Source of the DNA: Tragulus kanchil
Lineage: Eukaryota; Chordata; Mammalia; Artiodactyla; Tragulidae
Assembly (NCBI GenBank): GCA_022376925.1
Contig: JAIOJX010000026.1
Coordinates: 249,547,330 to 249,611,329 of the forward strand
DNA: 64,000 nt
Direction of reading: 5' to 3'
In this document: positions 1 to 12,572 of the stretch, piece by piece
How the letters are laid out: each line of letters starts with the position of its first letter
Numbering within the stretch: position 1 is the first letter of the stretch
Position numbers and translations under genes: made by a program
The notes under the pieces: generated by a model
What the model saw: only the letters and a program-made list of their open reading frames with translations
The model's database searches: none
Told to the model about the DNA's origin: nothing

Positions 1-1584
1 AAATGGTGACACATCCCTTGTCACGTGACAATAAAAAGTATGTTACTATGTACAGCAAACACAGGGCTGTCACATGATAGAGAATCATGAAGAGGAGATG
101 TAATTTTTTTTGTTATCTGAGGAAGAAGGTATATGTTATCTACACATGCATAGATTGTTTTACAAACCAAACTCTGAAATTTGACTTTGGAGATAGGTAG
201 CATTACATGACTGAGAGGCTCTTTTTCACTCAATAGGAAGCAAGGCAGGGGTTGCTCCCGAGACTGACACACATACATGGAGCTTAGATCTAATGTAGCT
301 TCAGTCCTGCCCCTTCCTTGGTCCCTGGGAAAACTTCAGACATTGCCGCCCTTTAGAATGACTTGTTGTTGGGGGAATGGTCATTAAAAACAGTAGCAGT
401 AGCTGTTCCATCTAATAACACACGTCTGAGTGAGTGCCATGGCTTCATCCTTCCTGTCTTGAATGGTTAGTGTGAGATTCAGTTGAAAACAAATTCCACA
501 GAAAGGAGAATTACTCTGGCTTCCAGAAACTTCCTCTTTCTTTTTTATTATTCTACTTTCCTCTTGTCTCTCAGGTAATTTCTCCCTAGGTCATAGGAAA
601 TATTTTCCTGGCCACACTAAGCTCACATTATCAAGATAATTATTCATGTGAAACAGTGGAGGACTTCTTTCCTATTAACTCCAGCCTGAGTCCCTGGGAT
701 AGCCCTCATTGGGCCACTCTGGGATATGGGTTAATTCATGAGCCAGTTGTTGTGACTTGGGGATAGACTCCTCCAATGGGCCAGATCTGGGACAGGGGTT
801 CACTCCTGAGCAGAAAAAATGTGCAAAGACAATGAGAAGGTCTACAGGACAAACAAACAGAAAACAGACACTAGTAGATGCCTAACATTTGAAGAGACTC
901 GGATCCCTCAACAGTAAAAGATAGATTCTAATATAACAGTCCTCCCAGAATTGCAAAAACTAAATGAGCTAATGCAGGGAAACTGTTAGTACAGTGTGGT
1001 ACAGTAGATATTCATTTTTTATTGTTTTACTGTTAGTTACATTACAATTATTATGACTGATAACCATGTAGCCTTGGAAAAGCCATTTATACTACCTGAA
1101 CCTGTTCCTTCTTATTAATAGAAATGGTGACACATCCCTTGTCACGTGACAATAAAAAGTATGTTACTATGTACAGCAAACACAGGGCTGTCACATGATA
1201 GAGAATCATGAAGAGGAGATGTAATTTTTATTGTTATCTGAGGAAGAAGGTATATGTTATCTACACATGCATAGATTGTTTTACAAACCAAACTCTGAAA
1301 TTTGACTTTGGAGATAGGTAGCATTACATGACTGAGAGGCTCTTTTTCACTCAATAGGAAGCAAGGCAGGGGTTGCTCCCGAGACTGACACACATACATG
1401 GAGCTTAGATCTAATGTAGCTTCAGTCCTGCCCCTTCCTTGGTCCCTGGGAAAACTTCAGACATTGCCGCCCTTTAGAATGACTTGTTGTTGGGGGAATG
1501 GTCATTAAAAACAGTAGCAGTAGCTGTTCCATCTAATAACACACGTCTGAGTGAGTGCCATGGCTTCATCCTTCCTGTCTTGAA
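1..1584. repeat. Tandem duplication D1 (offset 1121)
   Basis: Bases 1-463 recur at 1122-1584 almost unchanged. The first copy begins outside the window, so the unit is inferred as 1121 bp with the junction at 463/464. One visible difference is in a T-run near 110: the second copy has an A where the first has T. Similarity stops at the sequence cttgaat, after which the first copy runs into the start of the second copy. The second copy continues into sequence that D2 doubles again. Confidence 0.93.
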
Positions 1585-3338
1585 TTGAGATTAGTGTGAG
1601 AGCACCAGTCTATGGTCACTACAAGTACCCTAGTACATTGACTTGGTGAAAACTGATCCTTAAAATGTAAGAAGTAACAGTGACTATGTAAACCTTGACC
1701 CCCCAGATCTCTCACACACATATAGCCTTGCAATAGAAAATCAATTACATTTGAGACCCTTGCAGAACAATCACACAAGGTGACAAAGGGGAAGCCCCAT
1801 GAAATGAAATCATTTCACTCTATTGGCCAATTTTAAGAGTATGCTCTCCTAGAGGCATGAAGTGTCCCCAGTGAGCTGGGCTCTCAAGAGCTTTTATCCA
1901 GGCAATTATAATCCTGTCTCACTCACAGTGAGATCATTTTGAATGCATTTTAATGGAATGAATGGTTTCTCTATTCACAGACACTCCATATATGTTGAAT
2001 AGAAAAGGAATTTGTGCAGGTGTTTATAAAACCACAGAAAAAGAATGTTGGCTGTAGATTCATACACACTCTTTGGTAGTTTTAAAACATTTTATCATCC
2101 TCTTGGAGAAATAAAGCTGTATGAAAGTCAAATTACTATCAGCAGCATTCCTCCCAAACTATTTGAATATCACTAGGAGTCGAAGGAAACATGTCAGGTT
2201 TTTTTTTTTTTTCCCAGAGAAGAAAGGCAATGAAATAATTAACACATTTTTCCTTCAGGAAAAATAAAAAGACTGTTTTATATCAAGGTGATATGATATC
2301 TACACATGCATAGATTGTTTTACAAACCAAACTCTGAAATTTGACTTTGGAGATAGGTAGCATTACATGACTGAGAGGCTCTTTTTCACTCAATAGGAAG
2401 CAAGGCAGGGGTTGCTCCCGAGACTGACACACATACATGGAGCTTAGATCTAATGTAGCTTCAGTCCTGCCCCTTCCTTGGTCCCTGGGAAAACTTCAGA
2501 CATTGCCGCCCTTTAGAATGACTTGTTGTTGGGGGAATGGTCATTAAAAACAGTAGCAGTAGCTGTTCCATCTAATAACACACGTCTGAGTGAGTGCCAT
2601 GGCTTCATCCTTCCTGTCTTGAATTGAGATTAGTGTGAGAGCACCAGTCTATGGTCACTACAAGTACCCTAGTACATTGACTTGGTGAAAACTGATCCTT
2701 AAAATGTAAGAAGTAACAGTGACTATGTAAACCTTGACCCCCCAGATCTCTCACACACATATAGCCTTGCAATAGAAAATCAATTACATTTGAGACCCTT
2801 GCAGAACAATCACACAAGGTGACAAAGGGGAAGCCCCATGAAATGAAATCATTTCACTCTATTGGCCAATTTTAAGAGTATGCTCTCCTAGAGGCATGAA
2901 GTGTCCCCAGTGAGCTGGGCTCTCAAGAGCTTTTATCCAGGCAATTATAATCCTGTCTCACTCACAGTGAGATCATTTTGAATGCATTTTAATGGAATGA
3001 ATGGTTTCTCTATTCACAGACACTCCATATATGTTGAATAGAAAAGGAATTTGTGCAGGTGTTTATAAAACCACAGAAAAAGAATGTTGGCTGTAGATTC
3101 ATACACACTCTTTGGTAGTTTTAAAACATTTTATCATCCTCTTGGAGAAATAAAGCTGTATGAAAGTCAAATTACTATCAGCAGCATTCCTCCCAAACTA
3201 TTTGAATATCACTAGGAGTCGAAGGAAACATGTCAGGTTTTTTTTTTTTTTCCCAGAGAAGAAAGGCAATGAAATAATTAACACATTTTTCCTTCAGGAA
3301 AAATAAAAAAAGATATCTCTGCTTTTATATCAAGGTGA
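1261..3338. repeat. Tandem duplication D2 (offset 1039)
   Basis: 1261-2299 is repeated at 2300-3338. The first copy has lost about 10 bases within 40 bp of the junction (near 2270, compared with near 3310), while the rest matches closely. Bases 1261-1584 belong to D1 as well, so that 324-bp stretch occurs at 140-463, 1261-1584 and 2300-2623. Confidence 0.95.
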
Positions 3339-4000
3339 TATGATATGACCATGAACACATAAAATTTCTCCTAAGATGCCTCTGGTAATCTAGTTCAGAA
3401 CACTACCTCTGGGTAAGCAGGAAAAATTTACCCACTCCCAATGAGTGAAATGCAACTGCAGAGAGATTAGAATTTCTTGTAAAGTCTTGTGTTGAATCCA
3501 AATAAAGAACACTGGATAGCTGTGAAGATTCTCCTGACCTTGATGTGAGGAGACCGACAATCTGAAAGCTCTGTTTACTGATTAGTGTATTCAACCTCCA
3601 AAACTTGAAACCAAAAGGGAAATGCACTTCAGGAACCATCTGTATACACAGGAGAAGAATAGCACACTCACTTTGCTGAGTCTACACAACCAAGTGATGT
3701 AGGTCCTCTAACTGTGTGACAGGTCTTCTAACCAAGTGATGTCACAGTCTTCTAACTGGTTCCTCACCTCCAGTTTCCAATCTTCTGCCTCCCAACTCCA
3801 AACGATAATATTGTAAATGCAAAGTACATTATCTGGTTCATAGCAGATGTTCAATTAAAAAATTAATTAAAAGATTTTCTATTTTCCATAATCATACACA
3901 CAGAAACTCAGCTTTTGCTAATTGGTCCATTGCTTGTCATATGCAGTACCTGTTCCTTATCAAATTAAGCCCCAACTTTTTGGGCTGAACACCCCAGATT

Positions 4001-4214
4001 GTTGTTGTTGTTTAGTCGCTAAGTCATGTTGAATCTTTTGTGATTCCATGGACTATAGCCCACTAACCTCCTCTGTCTATGGAATTTCCCAGGCAAGAAT
4101 ACTAGAGTGGATTGCCATTTTCTTTTTCAGGGGATCTTTCCAATCTACCAATCAAACCCATGTCTCCTTCATTGGTAGGCAGATTCTTTACCATTGAGGC
4201 ACCTGGAAAGCCCC
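4001..4214 (-). mobile_element. Bov-tA SINE
   Basis: Read on the minus strand, this starts with the tRNA-Glu-like head (ggggcttt... with a B-box-like GGTTTGATT region) and ends with the Bov-A-type monomer and (CAA)n tail, seen on the plus strand as gttgttgttg at 4001. It is diverged by many substitutions, so it is an old copy. Bov-tA is ruminant-specific. Confidence 0.85.
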
Positions 4215-4642
4215 ACCCCAGATTACCCCATTCTTTTCTCTACCCCTGCCACAGAGAAGTATTCTATGTCACCAAATGTGACTCCAATTTCCATGTTTTG
4301 TCTTTCTCTTTCCCCTGAACTTTCAGAACTTCAGAATATCTAGAAAATGCCTCATGGATTTTTTGAGAAAATTAAATCACATAACAAAATACCTTTGGAT
4401 CACTCAGTACAGTGCTTGCCACATAGTGAGAACTGGATAATAGCAACAATGCTACTTATGAATACATTGTCAGATCTTTGCATACCACCTGGTTCACGCT
4501 CTGTTATGTACACAAGATTTGAGCTAGCAATAGAAGTTTCTGACACTAGAATGTGACAGTAAAATTCATTTTTAATATGTCTCTGATCCCTTTTGGTCTT
4601 TATTTTATAAATCTGCTTTTAACTATTTAAATGAAGTATCAA

Positions 4643-4853
4643 GGCTTCCCAGTTGGCTCAGAGGTAAAGAATCTGCCTGCCAGTGCAGGAGACAAGGGTT
4701 TGATCCCTAGGTTGGGAAGATCCCCTGTAGGAGGAAATGGCAATCCACTCCAGTATTCTTGCCTGGGAAATCCCATGGACAGAGGAACCTGGCAGGTAAC
4801 AGTCCATGGGGTCACAAAAGAGTCAACACGACTTAGTGATTAAACAACAACAA
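4643..4853 (+). mobile_element. Bov-tA SINE
   Basis: It begins GGCTTCCCAGTTGGCTCAG and carries the tRNA-like A and B boxes, then the Bov-A monomer with CCATGGACAGAGGAACCTGG, and ends in a (CAA)n tail. It is nearly full length and moderately diverged. Confidence 0.88.
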
Positions 4854-5131
4854 TTAGGGATGGAAGAGTTGGGTTTTCTAAGAGTTTAGTTTTCTAGAGT
4901 GTGGGATTGTTGTATGGCTTTAGATGACGCCAAAGATAATATTGTAAATGCAAAGTACATTATCTGGTTCATAGCAGATGTTCAATTAAAAAATTAATTA
5001 AAAGATTTTCTATTTTCCATAATCATACACACAGAAACTCAGCTTTTGCTAATTGGTCCATTGCTTGTCATATGCAGTACCTGTTCCTTATCAAATTAAG
5101 CCCCAACTTTTTGGGCTGAACACCCCAGATT

Positions 5132-5345
5132 GTTGTTGTTGTTTAGTCGCTAAGTCATGTTGAATCTTTTGTGATTCCATGGACTATAGCCCACTAACCT
5201 CCTCTGTCTATGGAATTTCCCAGGCAAGAATACTAGAGTGGATTGCCATTTTCTTTTTCAGGGGATCTTTCCAATCTACCAATCAAACCCATGTCTCCTT
5301 CATTGGTAGGCAGATTCTTTACCATTGAGGCACCTGGAAAGCCCC
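5132..5345 (-). mobile_element. Bov-tA SINE (D3 copy of 4001-4214)
   Basis: This is the same insertion as 4001-4214, repeated by D3 with no structural change. It should not be counted as an independent insertion. Confidence 0.85.
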
Positions 5346-5773
5346 ACCCCAGATTACCCCATTCTTTTCTCTACCCCTGCCACAGAGAAGTATTCTATGT
5401 CACCAAATGTGACTCCAATTTCCATGTTTTGTCTTTCTCTTTCCCCTGAACTTTCAGAACTTCAGAATATCTAGAAAATGCCTCATGGATTTTTTGAGAA
5501 AATTAAATCACATAACAAAATACCTTTGGATCACTCAGTACAGTGCTTGCCACATAGTGAGAACTGGATAATAGCAACAATGCTACTTATGAATACATTG
5601 TCAGATCTTTGCATACCACCTGGTTCACGCTCTGTTATGTACACAAGATTTGAGCTAGCAATAGAAGTTTCTGACACTAGAATGTGACAGTAAAATTCAT
5701 TTTTAATATGTCTCTGATCCCTTTTGGTCTTTATTTTATAAATCTGCTTTTAACTATTTAAATGAAGTATCAA

Positions 5774-5984
5774 GGCTTCCCAGTTGGCTCAGAGGTAAAG
5801 AATCTGCCTGCCAGTGCAGGAGACAAGGGTTTGATCCCTAGGTTGGGAAGATCCCCTGTAGGAGGAAATGGCAATCCACTCCAGTATTCTTGCCTGGGAA
5901 ATCCCATGGACAGAGGAACCTGGCAGGTAACAGTCCATGGGGTCACAAAAGAGTCAACACGACTTAGTGATTAAACAACAACAA
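5774..5984 (+). mobile_element. Bov-tA SINE (D3 copy of 4643-4853)
   Basis: This is the same insertion as 4643-4853, repeated by D3. It should not be counted as an independent insertion. Confidence 0.87.
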
Positions 5985-6063
5985 TTAGGGATGGAAGAGT
6001 TGGGTTTTCTAAGAGTTTAGTTTTCTAGAGTGTGGGATTGTTGTATGGCTTTAGATGACGCCA

Positions 6064-6704
6064 CCTGCTGGCAAACAGGCAATTTCAGTTAGAAAGAAAA
6101 ATAAAAAGCTCTATGGTGCCAGAAAAAACTGTTCCTAAAGTGTTCTGGTCATTACCCTCCTGGCTGTTCCCTGGACAGAACCTCTCAGTAAAATGCACAT
6201 TGGCTGACAGAGTCTTCATGTAAAGAGTTTGACAAGTCAACTCCAACTGGTTTGGAGGTGAATATTTTGGGTCAGATTTCCAGAGCAGAAATCCTCAACA
6301 GATGAGGAGCCTGTGATCAGACAGGATGTGACTTCTTTGACATGTTTAGGAACCCTAGATCTAGCCAAATAGACCCCACCCCATTCCATCCTACAGTGTT
6401 CCCCCTTACCAGCAGCTCTTGTGCAAATCATTTAAGCATGAAAGCCACAATTCTGAATTGAAAAACTAAGATTGTGATAGAATGTACCCTCAGAGGCCTC
6501 TTGTGAGGCTTTAATAAAATCCTATCCAGAAACCTCAGTGGCTGGTATCTAAATGGACCTATTGCTGTGATTGAGCAAAAAAAAAAAAAAAAAAAAAAAA
6601 AAGACTTTACTTCTGTCACTTTACAGTATCAAAGTGTTGATTACCATTATTAATTTTTCAGTCTGACATTTGTGGGTAGACTTGCAACACTCTTTACACT
6701 TGTC
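6064..6704. other. Unrecognised non-coding sequence with poly-A run
   Basis: Single-copy sequence with no recognisable gene or transposon. A run of 26 A lies at 6577-6602 and could be the tail of an unrecognised retroposed sequence on the plus strand. Confidence 0.5.
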
Positions 6705-6708
6705 TGCA

Positions 6709-7042
6709 TTTTTTTTTTTAACATTTTATTTTATTTATTTATCTTTTTTGGGGGGGTTGGGTGGGGAGGGAGGGGGATGGGCGGGCCACTTCTATTGGTC
6801 TTTCATTTCTCTATTTTCATCTGTCTTTGTTCTTTGGCTCCTGCGGGCCTCCCATCGTGGTGACCTCTGTCATCGCAGAGCGCCGGCTCTGGGCGCATGT
6901 GCTCCAGAGCTCTGGCTCGGTAATTGGACACATCAGTCCAGCCGCTCCGCGGCACGTGGGATCTTCCCAGGCCAGGGATCAAACCGGCCCCTCTTGCACT
7001 GCAAGGCAGTGTCCTTACCCACTGGATCACCAGGTGAAGTCC
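6709..7042 (-). mobile_element. Young CHR-type tRNA-Glu SINE, 3'-extended form (copy 1 of dimer)
   Basis: The minus-strand copy has the tRNA-Glu-derived head at the right (near 7042), a CpG-rich middle (CCGCGGAGCGGCTGG type), then a 3' extension with AATAGAAGTGGCCCGCC and a C-rich stretch, and an (AAAT)n/poly-A tail at the left. Many CpGs survive, which suggests recent activity. It abuts a second copy in the same orientation. Confidence 0.85.
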
Positions 7043-7043
7043 T

Positions 7044-7373
7044 GCTTTTTTTTTTTTAAAGATTTATTTATTTATTTTGGGCGGGGGTCTGGTTGGGGAG
7101 GGAGGGGAGCGGGTGGGCCACTTCCATTGGTCTTTCATTTCTCCATTTTCATCCGTCTTTGTTCTTTGGCTCCTGGGGCCTCCCATCACGGTGGCGTCTG
7201 TTGTCACAGAGCGCCAGCTCTGGGCGCATGTGCTCCAGAACTCCGGCTCGGTGATTGGACACATCAGTCCAGCCGCTCCGCGGCACGTGGGATCTTCCCA
7301 GGCCAGGGATCAAACCGGGCCCCCTTGCACTGCAAGGCAGTGTCCTTACCCACTGGATCACCAGGGGAAGCCC
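7044..7373 (-). mobile_element. Young CHR-type tRNA-Glu SINE, 3'-extended form (copy 2 of dimer)
   Basis: Same family and orientation as 6709-7042, with the offset between equivalent bases about 330. The pair is flanked by TGCATTTTT at 6705 and 7374, a plausible target-site duplication for the whole block. That suggests one SINE inserted at the other's tail, or a dimer inserted once. The two units differ by enough substitutions that they are not a D-type duplication. Confidence 0.85.
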
Positions 7374-7379
7374 TGCATT

Positions 7380-10300
7380 TTTAACAACAGCAAAACTGAG
7401 CTGTCTAATACAACCAATGAATCCTCAGTAAAAATCAAGATTCAGAAAGACTAAAGGGGTGGAGAAGTTCTAGCAACCTCTATGAAAGGTTGGTTTTGAG
7501 GGAAAGAGCTAATGTATACTTAAAAGCCTAAAGATTATATTTAGTTTTACTATCTACAGTAAGATACATAATTTAATGGGGAATGTCTCCCAGGCTATGT
7601 TCTCAGGAGATTCTATAGCTGAGAATAAAATTCATGCCTGAGGGTAGCTTCTGTAACCAGTTTTAAGGAGGAACTTGCCACTTTTTCCATCCAAAATCCT
7701 GAAAGGGAAAAAAAAAAGAATAAGAAAATGACAGACTCAGAACTCGTAGTCATCCTTAAGGGAAAATTGGAAGAAGTTCAACAGTGATGTGTTTTCTGTC
7801 TCATGTCTAATCACTCACAGTCTCTGCATACAGGCTTTTGGATTATAAGAGTATGTGTATAGACGGAGTGTTCCAGTGTTCACAATGTTTCATAATCATT
7901 CATTTGATATGAGTGAAGCAAATCATTGCAGGCTGAAAGTCCAGTGAGCAATTTTTTAAAGACAATGTTGGCGTCCCAGCATCACAGCCGTGTGCACCTG
8001 AGCGGGTGCCAGGACGTGTGTTTTGCACCACGGAGAAGTCATGCAATGCCTGCCAGCAAGGACCCACTTCCCTAAATGTTAGTAAAATTAATAAAGTATC
8101 TTACCCAACCCATTTCATTTATAGAAGAAAAACTCAAGCCTCCTAGGAGTGGACAGTTTCATGAAAGCAGAAGTAAAGTCATAAAGAGAGGCAAAAGAGC
8201 CAGGCAAATAAGAGAGAACATCGTTCCACCCATTACTTCCCTTTGGCCCTGACTCTATCTCAGCTTTTCTCTGTGTATCTCTGAGTCTTTCTTATTCCCA
8301 CTTCATTCCTATTTCACTAAATTCATTGAAATTACCGTGTAACTAAAATATGTCATTCAGGTACTGAATTAAAAAAAAAAAAACTTAAAACATTTAAATA
8401 AGCTTCTTAAAAATGAGCCAAACTCAGGTTTAAGTTTCTGTGCCCGTCTTGATGATAGGTCCACTCTGTTTTTGTGTCCCTTTGGTTAGTAGCCTTCAGG
8501 AGTAAAGAGGTTCTCAACTCAGAGCCAGACTTAGCAACACCTTATCTCATTAGCTACCTTAAGCAGTTCTGTGCTCTTGTTTTATTTTCAGGTTAAAGAG
8601 GGGAATAAACTTGGCATAATACATATAAGTAGTTCACAGAAATGGCAGAATTACCACAAACACTCCTGTCTCTTGGTCAAAGGATCAAAGAGGCTCAGGG
8701 AAGAAGATATCTTTGAGTTGACTCTGTAACACTGACTGTCCAATAGTTGAATCTCTTTTTGCAGCACCCACTCCAAGCATTTGACTATTCTCTTTTGGGA
8801 TATCTTTAAATAATAGAGAATTCAGCACTTTGTAAAGTCATCCATGCTTGAATTGCTCTGAGTTCTGAAAGCTTATCCCTGTGTGGAGGTGAACTTTCAT
8901 GCCCCAAAGCTTTCACAGATCAATTGTGCTTGATTGAACCCTTTGGACCCACCCAGTATGAGTCTAGTCAGTCTTCCACCTGACAACCCTTCAGATATAT
9001 AAGAGTATGTGTATAGACGGAGTGTTCCAGTGTTCACAATGTTTCATAATCATTCATTTGATATGAGTGAAGCAAATCATTGCAGGCTGAAAGTCCAGTG
9101 AGCAATTTTTTAAAGACAATGTTGGCGTCCCAGCATCACAGCCGTGTGCACCTGAGCGGGTGCCAGGACGTGTGTTTTGCACCACGGAGAAGTCATGCAA
9201 TGCCTGCCAGCAAGGACCCACTTCCCTAAATGTTAGTAAAATTAATAAAGTATCTTACCCAACCCATTTCATTTATAGAAGAAAAACTCAAGCCTCCTAG
9301 GAGTGGACAGTTTCATGAAAGCAGAAGTAAAGTCATAAAGAGAGGCAAAAGAGCCAGGCAAATAAGAGAGAACATCGTTCCACCCATTACTTCCCTTTGG
9401 CCCTGACTCTATCTCAGCTTTTCTCTGTGTATCTCTGAGTCTTTCTTATTCCCACTTCATTCCTATTTCACTAAATTCATTGAAATTACCGTGTAACTAA
9501 AATATGTCATTCAGGTACTGAATTAAAAAAAAAAAAACTTAAAACATTTAAATAAGCTTCTTAAAAATGAGCCAAACTCAGGTTTAAGTTTCTGTGCCCG
9601 TCTTGATGATAGGTCCACTCTGTTTTTGTGTCCCTTTGGTTAGTAGCCTTCAGGAGTAAAGAGGTTCTCAACTCAGAGCCAGACTTAGCAACACCTTATC
9701 TCATTAGCTACCTTAAGCAGTTCTGTGCTCTTGTTTTATTTTCAGGTTAAAGAGGGGAATAAACTTGGCATAATACATATAAGTAGTTCACAGAAATGGC
9801 AGAATTACCACAAACACTCCTGTCTCTTGGTCAAAGGATCAAAGAGGCTCAGGGAAGAAGATATCTTTGAGTTGACTCTGTAACACTGACTGTCCAATAG
9901 TTGAATCTCTTTTTGCAGCACCCACTCCAAGCATTTGACTATTCTCTTTTGGGATATCTTTAAATAATAGAGAATTCAGCACTTTGTAAAGTCATCCATG
10001 CTTGAATTGCTCTGAGTTCTGAAAGCTTATCCCTGTGTGGAGGTGAACTTTCATGCCCCAAAGCTTTCACAGATCAATTGTGCTTGATTGAACCCTTTGG
10101 AGCCACCCAGTATGAGTCTAGTCAGTCTTCCACCTGACAACCCTTCAGATATATGAAGACAGCTTTCATGCCCGCCCCTATCACCTGAGTCTTCCCTTTT
10201 CTGGAACAAACTTCTCTGGTTCCTTTAGCTGTTCATCATGTAACTTTGTACTGAGTAGAGTTACACTGTCAAATACTCTTCCCTGAACAAACTATTATAT

Positions 10301-10610
10301 GATGTGGACAGGGCTGAGAGGGGTCAAATATATACTCATATAGATACATTGTATATTAAAATATAAAAACAGCTTAATTATAATAAAAGTCCATGGTTCT
10401 AAATCTCTCCCTGAGTGTCCATCACTGCCCATCACCTGGCACCCTCTTGACATTGGCATGATCAATATCCAAGCATCATTCCTAGAGCAATGCATTGATT
10501 AGCAAATGACTAAATCTTATAGGTTGTGAGATCTTCTAAATATTACCCATTTCTGAGTATCTTTCAAAGTGACGTCTGTACTTTAAAAAAAATAATAACT
10601 TGAAGCTTCA
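7380..10610. other. Unrecognised non-coding sequence
   Basis: This holds D4 and otherwise nothing I can name. A short GC-richer patch with several CpGs near 7970-8030 (copy near 9124-9184) stands out against the AT-rich background, but I see no open frame or RNA fold to explain it. Confidence 0.55.
7847..10154. repeat. Tandem duplication D4 (offset 1154)
   Basis: 7847-9000 is repeated at 9001-10154. The copies look identical apart from C/G at 8948 versus 10102. The last ~48 bp of the second copy are repeated a third time at the start of the D5 second copy (from about 11305). Confidence 0.95.
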
Positions 10611-10611
10611 A

Positions 10612-10775
10612 GGGCTTCCCGGGTTGGATCCCTGGGTGAGGGTGCTCCTCTAGAGGAGGAAATGGCAACCTGCTCAATTATTCTTGCCTGGAAAATCCCA
10701 TGGACAGAGGAATCTGGTAGGCTACAGTCCATGGGATTGCACAGAGTCAGGCAAGACTGAGCAACTGAGCATACT
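10612..10775 (+). mobile_element. Bov-tA SINE fragment
   Basis: It begins GGGCTTCCCGGGTTGGATCC, so part of the tRNA-like head has been deleted. It then continues through the Bov-A part (CCATGGACAGAGGAATCTGG) to the ACTGAGCAACTGAGC end. This is an old, internally deleted copy. Confidence 0.8.
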
Positions 10776-11043
10776 CAAAGGAAATTCTCATCTAAGTGTC
10801 ATAACATTGACTGCACAGTATATTCTTATTATAGAATTAAAAACACTAAGATTCTTGGAGGTCACATATCATATTCAACATTTTATAACTGTTCAATGCC
10901 AGAACCAGAATTCAAAAACAGATCAGTAGTCAAATAAATTAGGCAAATGCTATGGGTTCTTTATCCTTATGGAAAATTATGACGAGCTTCAGCATTTAAA
11001 GATTCTAAAAAGTTTTGTTTTTTTCACTAAAGAAAGTAGTTTA

Positions 11044-11290
11044 GGGAGCTTCCATGGTGGTTCAGTGGTAAAGAATCTACCTGCCAATGCAGGAGACACC
11101 AATTGTCTCCTGGTCCGGGAAGATCCCACATGCCACAGAGCAACTAAGCCTAGTGAGCCACAACTACTGAGCCTGTGCTCTAGAGCCTGGAAACTATAAC
11201 TACTGAAGCCCATGAGCCCTAGAGCCTGTGGTTTGCAATAAGAGAAGCCACCATAATGAGAAGCCTGTGCACCACCTGGCTTCTGAATGA
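11044..11290 (+). mobile_element. CHR-2 SINE, cut by the D5 junction
   Basis: This is the head and middle of a CHR-2-type SINE, with the characteristic CCACAACTACTGAGCCTG and GAGAAGCCACC blocks. It stops at the D5 junction; the intact version is at 12241-12572. Confidence 0.82.
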
Positions 11291-11808
11291 GAAGCCTGTG
11301 GAGCCCAGTATGAGTCTAGTCAGTCTTCCACCTGACAACCCTTCAGATATATGAAGACAGCTTTCATGCCCGCCCCTATCACCTGAGTCTTCCCTTTTCT
11401 GGAACAAACTTCTCTGGTTCCTTTAGCTGTTCATCATGTAACTTTGTACTGAGTAGAGTTACACTGTCAAATACTCTTCCCTGAACAAACTATTATATGA
11501 TGTGGACAGGGCTGAGAGGGGTCAAATATATACTCATATAGATACATTCTATATTAAAATATAAAACAGCTTAATTATAATAAAAGTCCATGGTTCTAAA
11601 TCTCTCCCTGAGTGTCCATCACTGCCCATCACCTGGCACCCTCTTGACATTGGCATGATCAATATCCAAGCATCATTCCTAGAGCAATGCATTGATTAGC
11701 AAATGACTAAATCTTATAGGTTGTGAGATCTTCTAAATATTACCCATTTCTGAGTATCTTTCAAAGTGACGTCTGTACTTTAAAAAAAATAATAACTTGA
11801 AGCTTCAA

Positions 11809-11972
11809 GGGCTTCCCGGGTTGGATCCCTGGGTGAGGGTGCTCCTCTAGAGGAGGAAATGGCAACCTGCTCAATTATTCTTGCCTGGAAAATCCCATGG
11901 ACAGAGGAATCTGGTAGGCTACAGTCCATGGGATTGCACAGAGTCAGGCAAGACTGAGCAACTGAGCATACT
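11809..11972 (+). mobile_element. Bov-tA SINE fragment (D5 copy)
   Basis: Same insertion as 10612-10775, repeated by D5. Confidence 0.8.
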
Positions 11973-12240
11973 CAAAGGAAATTCTCATCTAAGTGTCATA
12001 ACATTGACTGCACAGTATATTCTTATTATAGAATTAAAAACACTAAGATTCTTGGAGGTCACATATCATATTCAACATTTTATAACTGTTCAATGCCAGA
12101 ACCAGAATTCAAAAACAGATCAGTAGTCAAATAAATTAGGCAAATGCTATGGGTTCTTTATCCTTATGGAAAATTATGACGAGCTTCAGCATTTAAAGAT
12201 TCTAAAAAGTTTTGTTTTTTTCACTAAAGAAAGTAGTTTA

Positions 12241-12572
12241 GGGAGCTTCCATGGTGGTTCAGTGGTAAAGAATCTACCTGCCAATGCAGGAGACACCAAT
12301 TCGTCTCCTGGTCCGGGAAGATCCCACATGCCACAGAGCAACTAAGCCTAGTGAGCCACAACTACTGAGCCTGTGCTCTAGAGCCTGGAAACTATAACTA
12401 CTGAAGCCCATGAGCCCTAGAGCCTGTGGTTTGCAATAAGAGAAGCCACCATAATGAGAAGCCTGTGCACCACCTGGCTTCTGAATAGAGAGTAGCCCCT
12501 GCTCACTGTAACTAGAGAAAAGCCCACGCGCAGCAACAAAGACCCAGCATAACCAAAAATAAATAAATAAAG
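12241..12572 (+). mobile_element. CHR-2 SINE, full length
   Basis: The tRNA-Glu-like head (GGTTCAGTGGTAAAGAATC) is followed by the repeated CACAACTACTGA... blocks typical of CHR-2 and by an (AAAT)n tail near 12560. Open frames on the minus strand here are SINE read-through, not genes. Confidence 0.87.

Larger units (their letters stand above)
1..3801. other. Unrecognised non-coding sequence
   Basis: Apart from D1 and D2 I recognise no transposon, exon or RNA gene here. Open frames are at most 85 codons and are copied by the duplications. The sequence is of ordinary AT-rich intergenic or intronic type. Confidence 0.6.
3802..6063. repeat. Tandem duplication D3 (offset 1131)
   Basis: 3802-4932 is repeated at 4933-6063. 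The copies contain the same pair of Bov-tA SINEs. The first copy ends in tagatgacgcca and runs straight into the second; the second ends in the same bases and continues into unique sequence. Confidence 0.95.
10107..12487. repeat. Tandem duplication D5 (offset 1197-1198)
   Basis: About 10107-11290 is repeated at about 11304-12487. Differences are few: G/C at the equivalent of 10349, and one or two A lost near 11564. The first copy ends inside a CHR-2 SINE, whose full sequence is only present in the second copy. Confidence 0.93.

Noticed and set aside
6761..7384. 207-codon open frame on the plus strand, the longest in the window
   Set aside because: It runs antisense through two adjacent CHR-type SINEs; the same peptide pieces recur wherever that SINE occurs. 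CpG-rich SINEs lack stops by composition.
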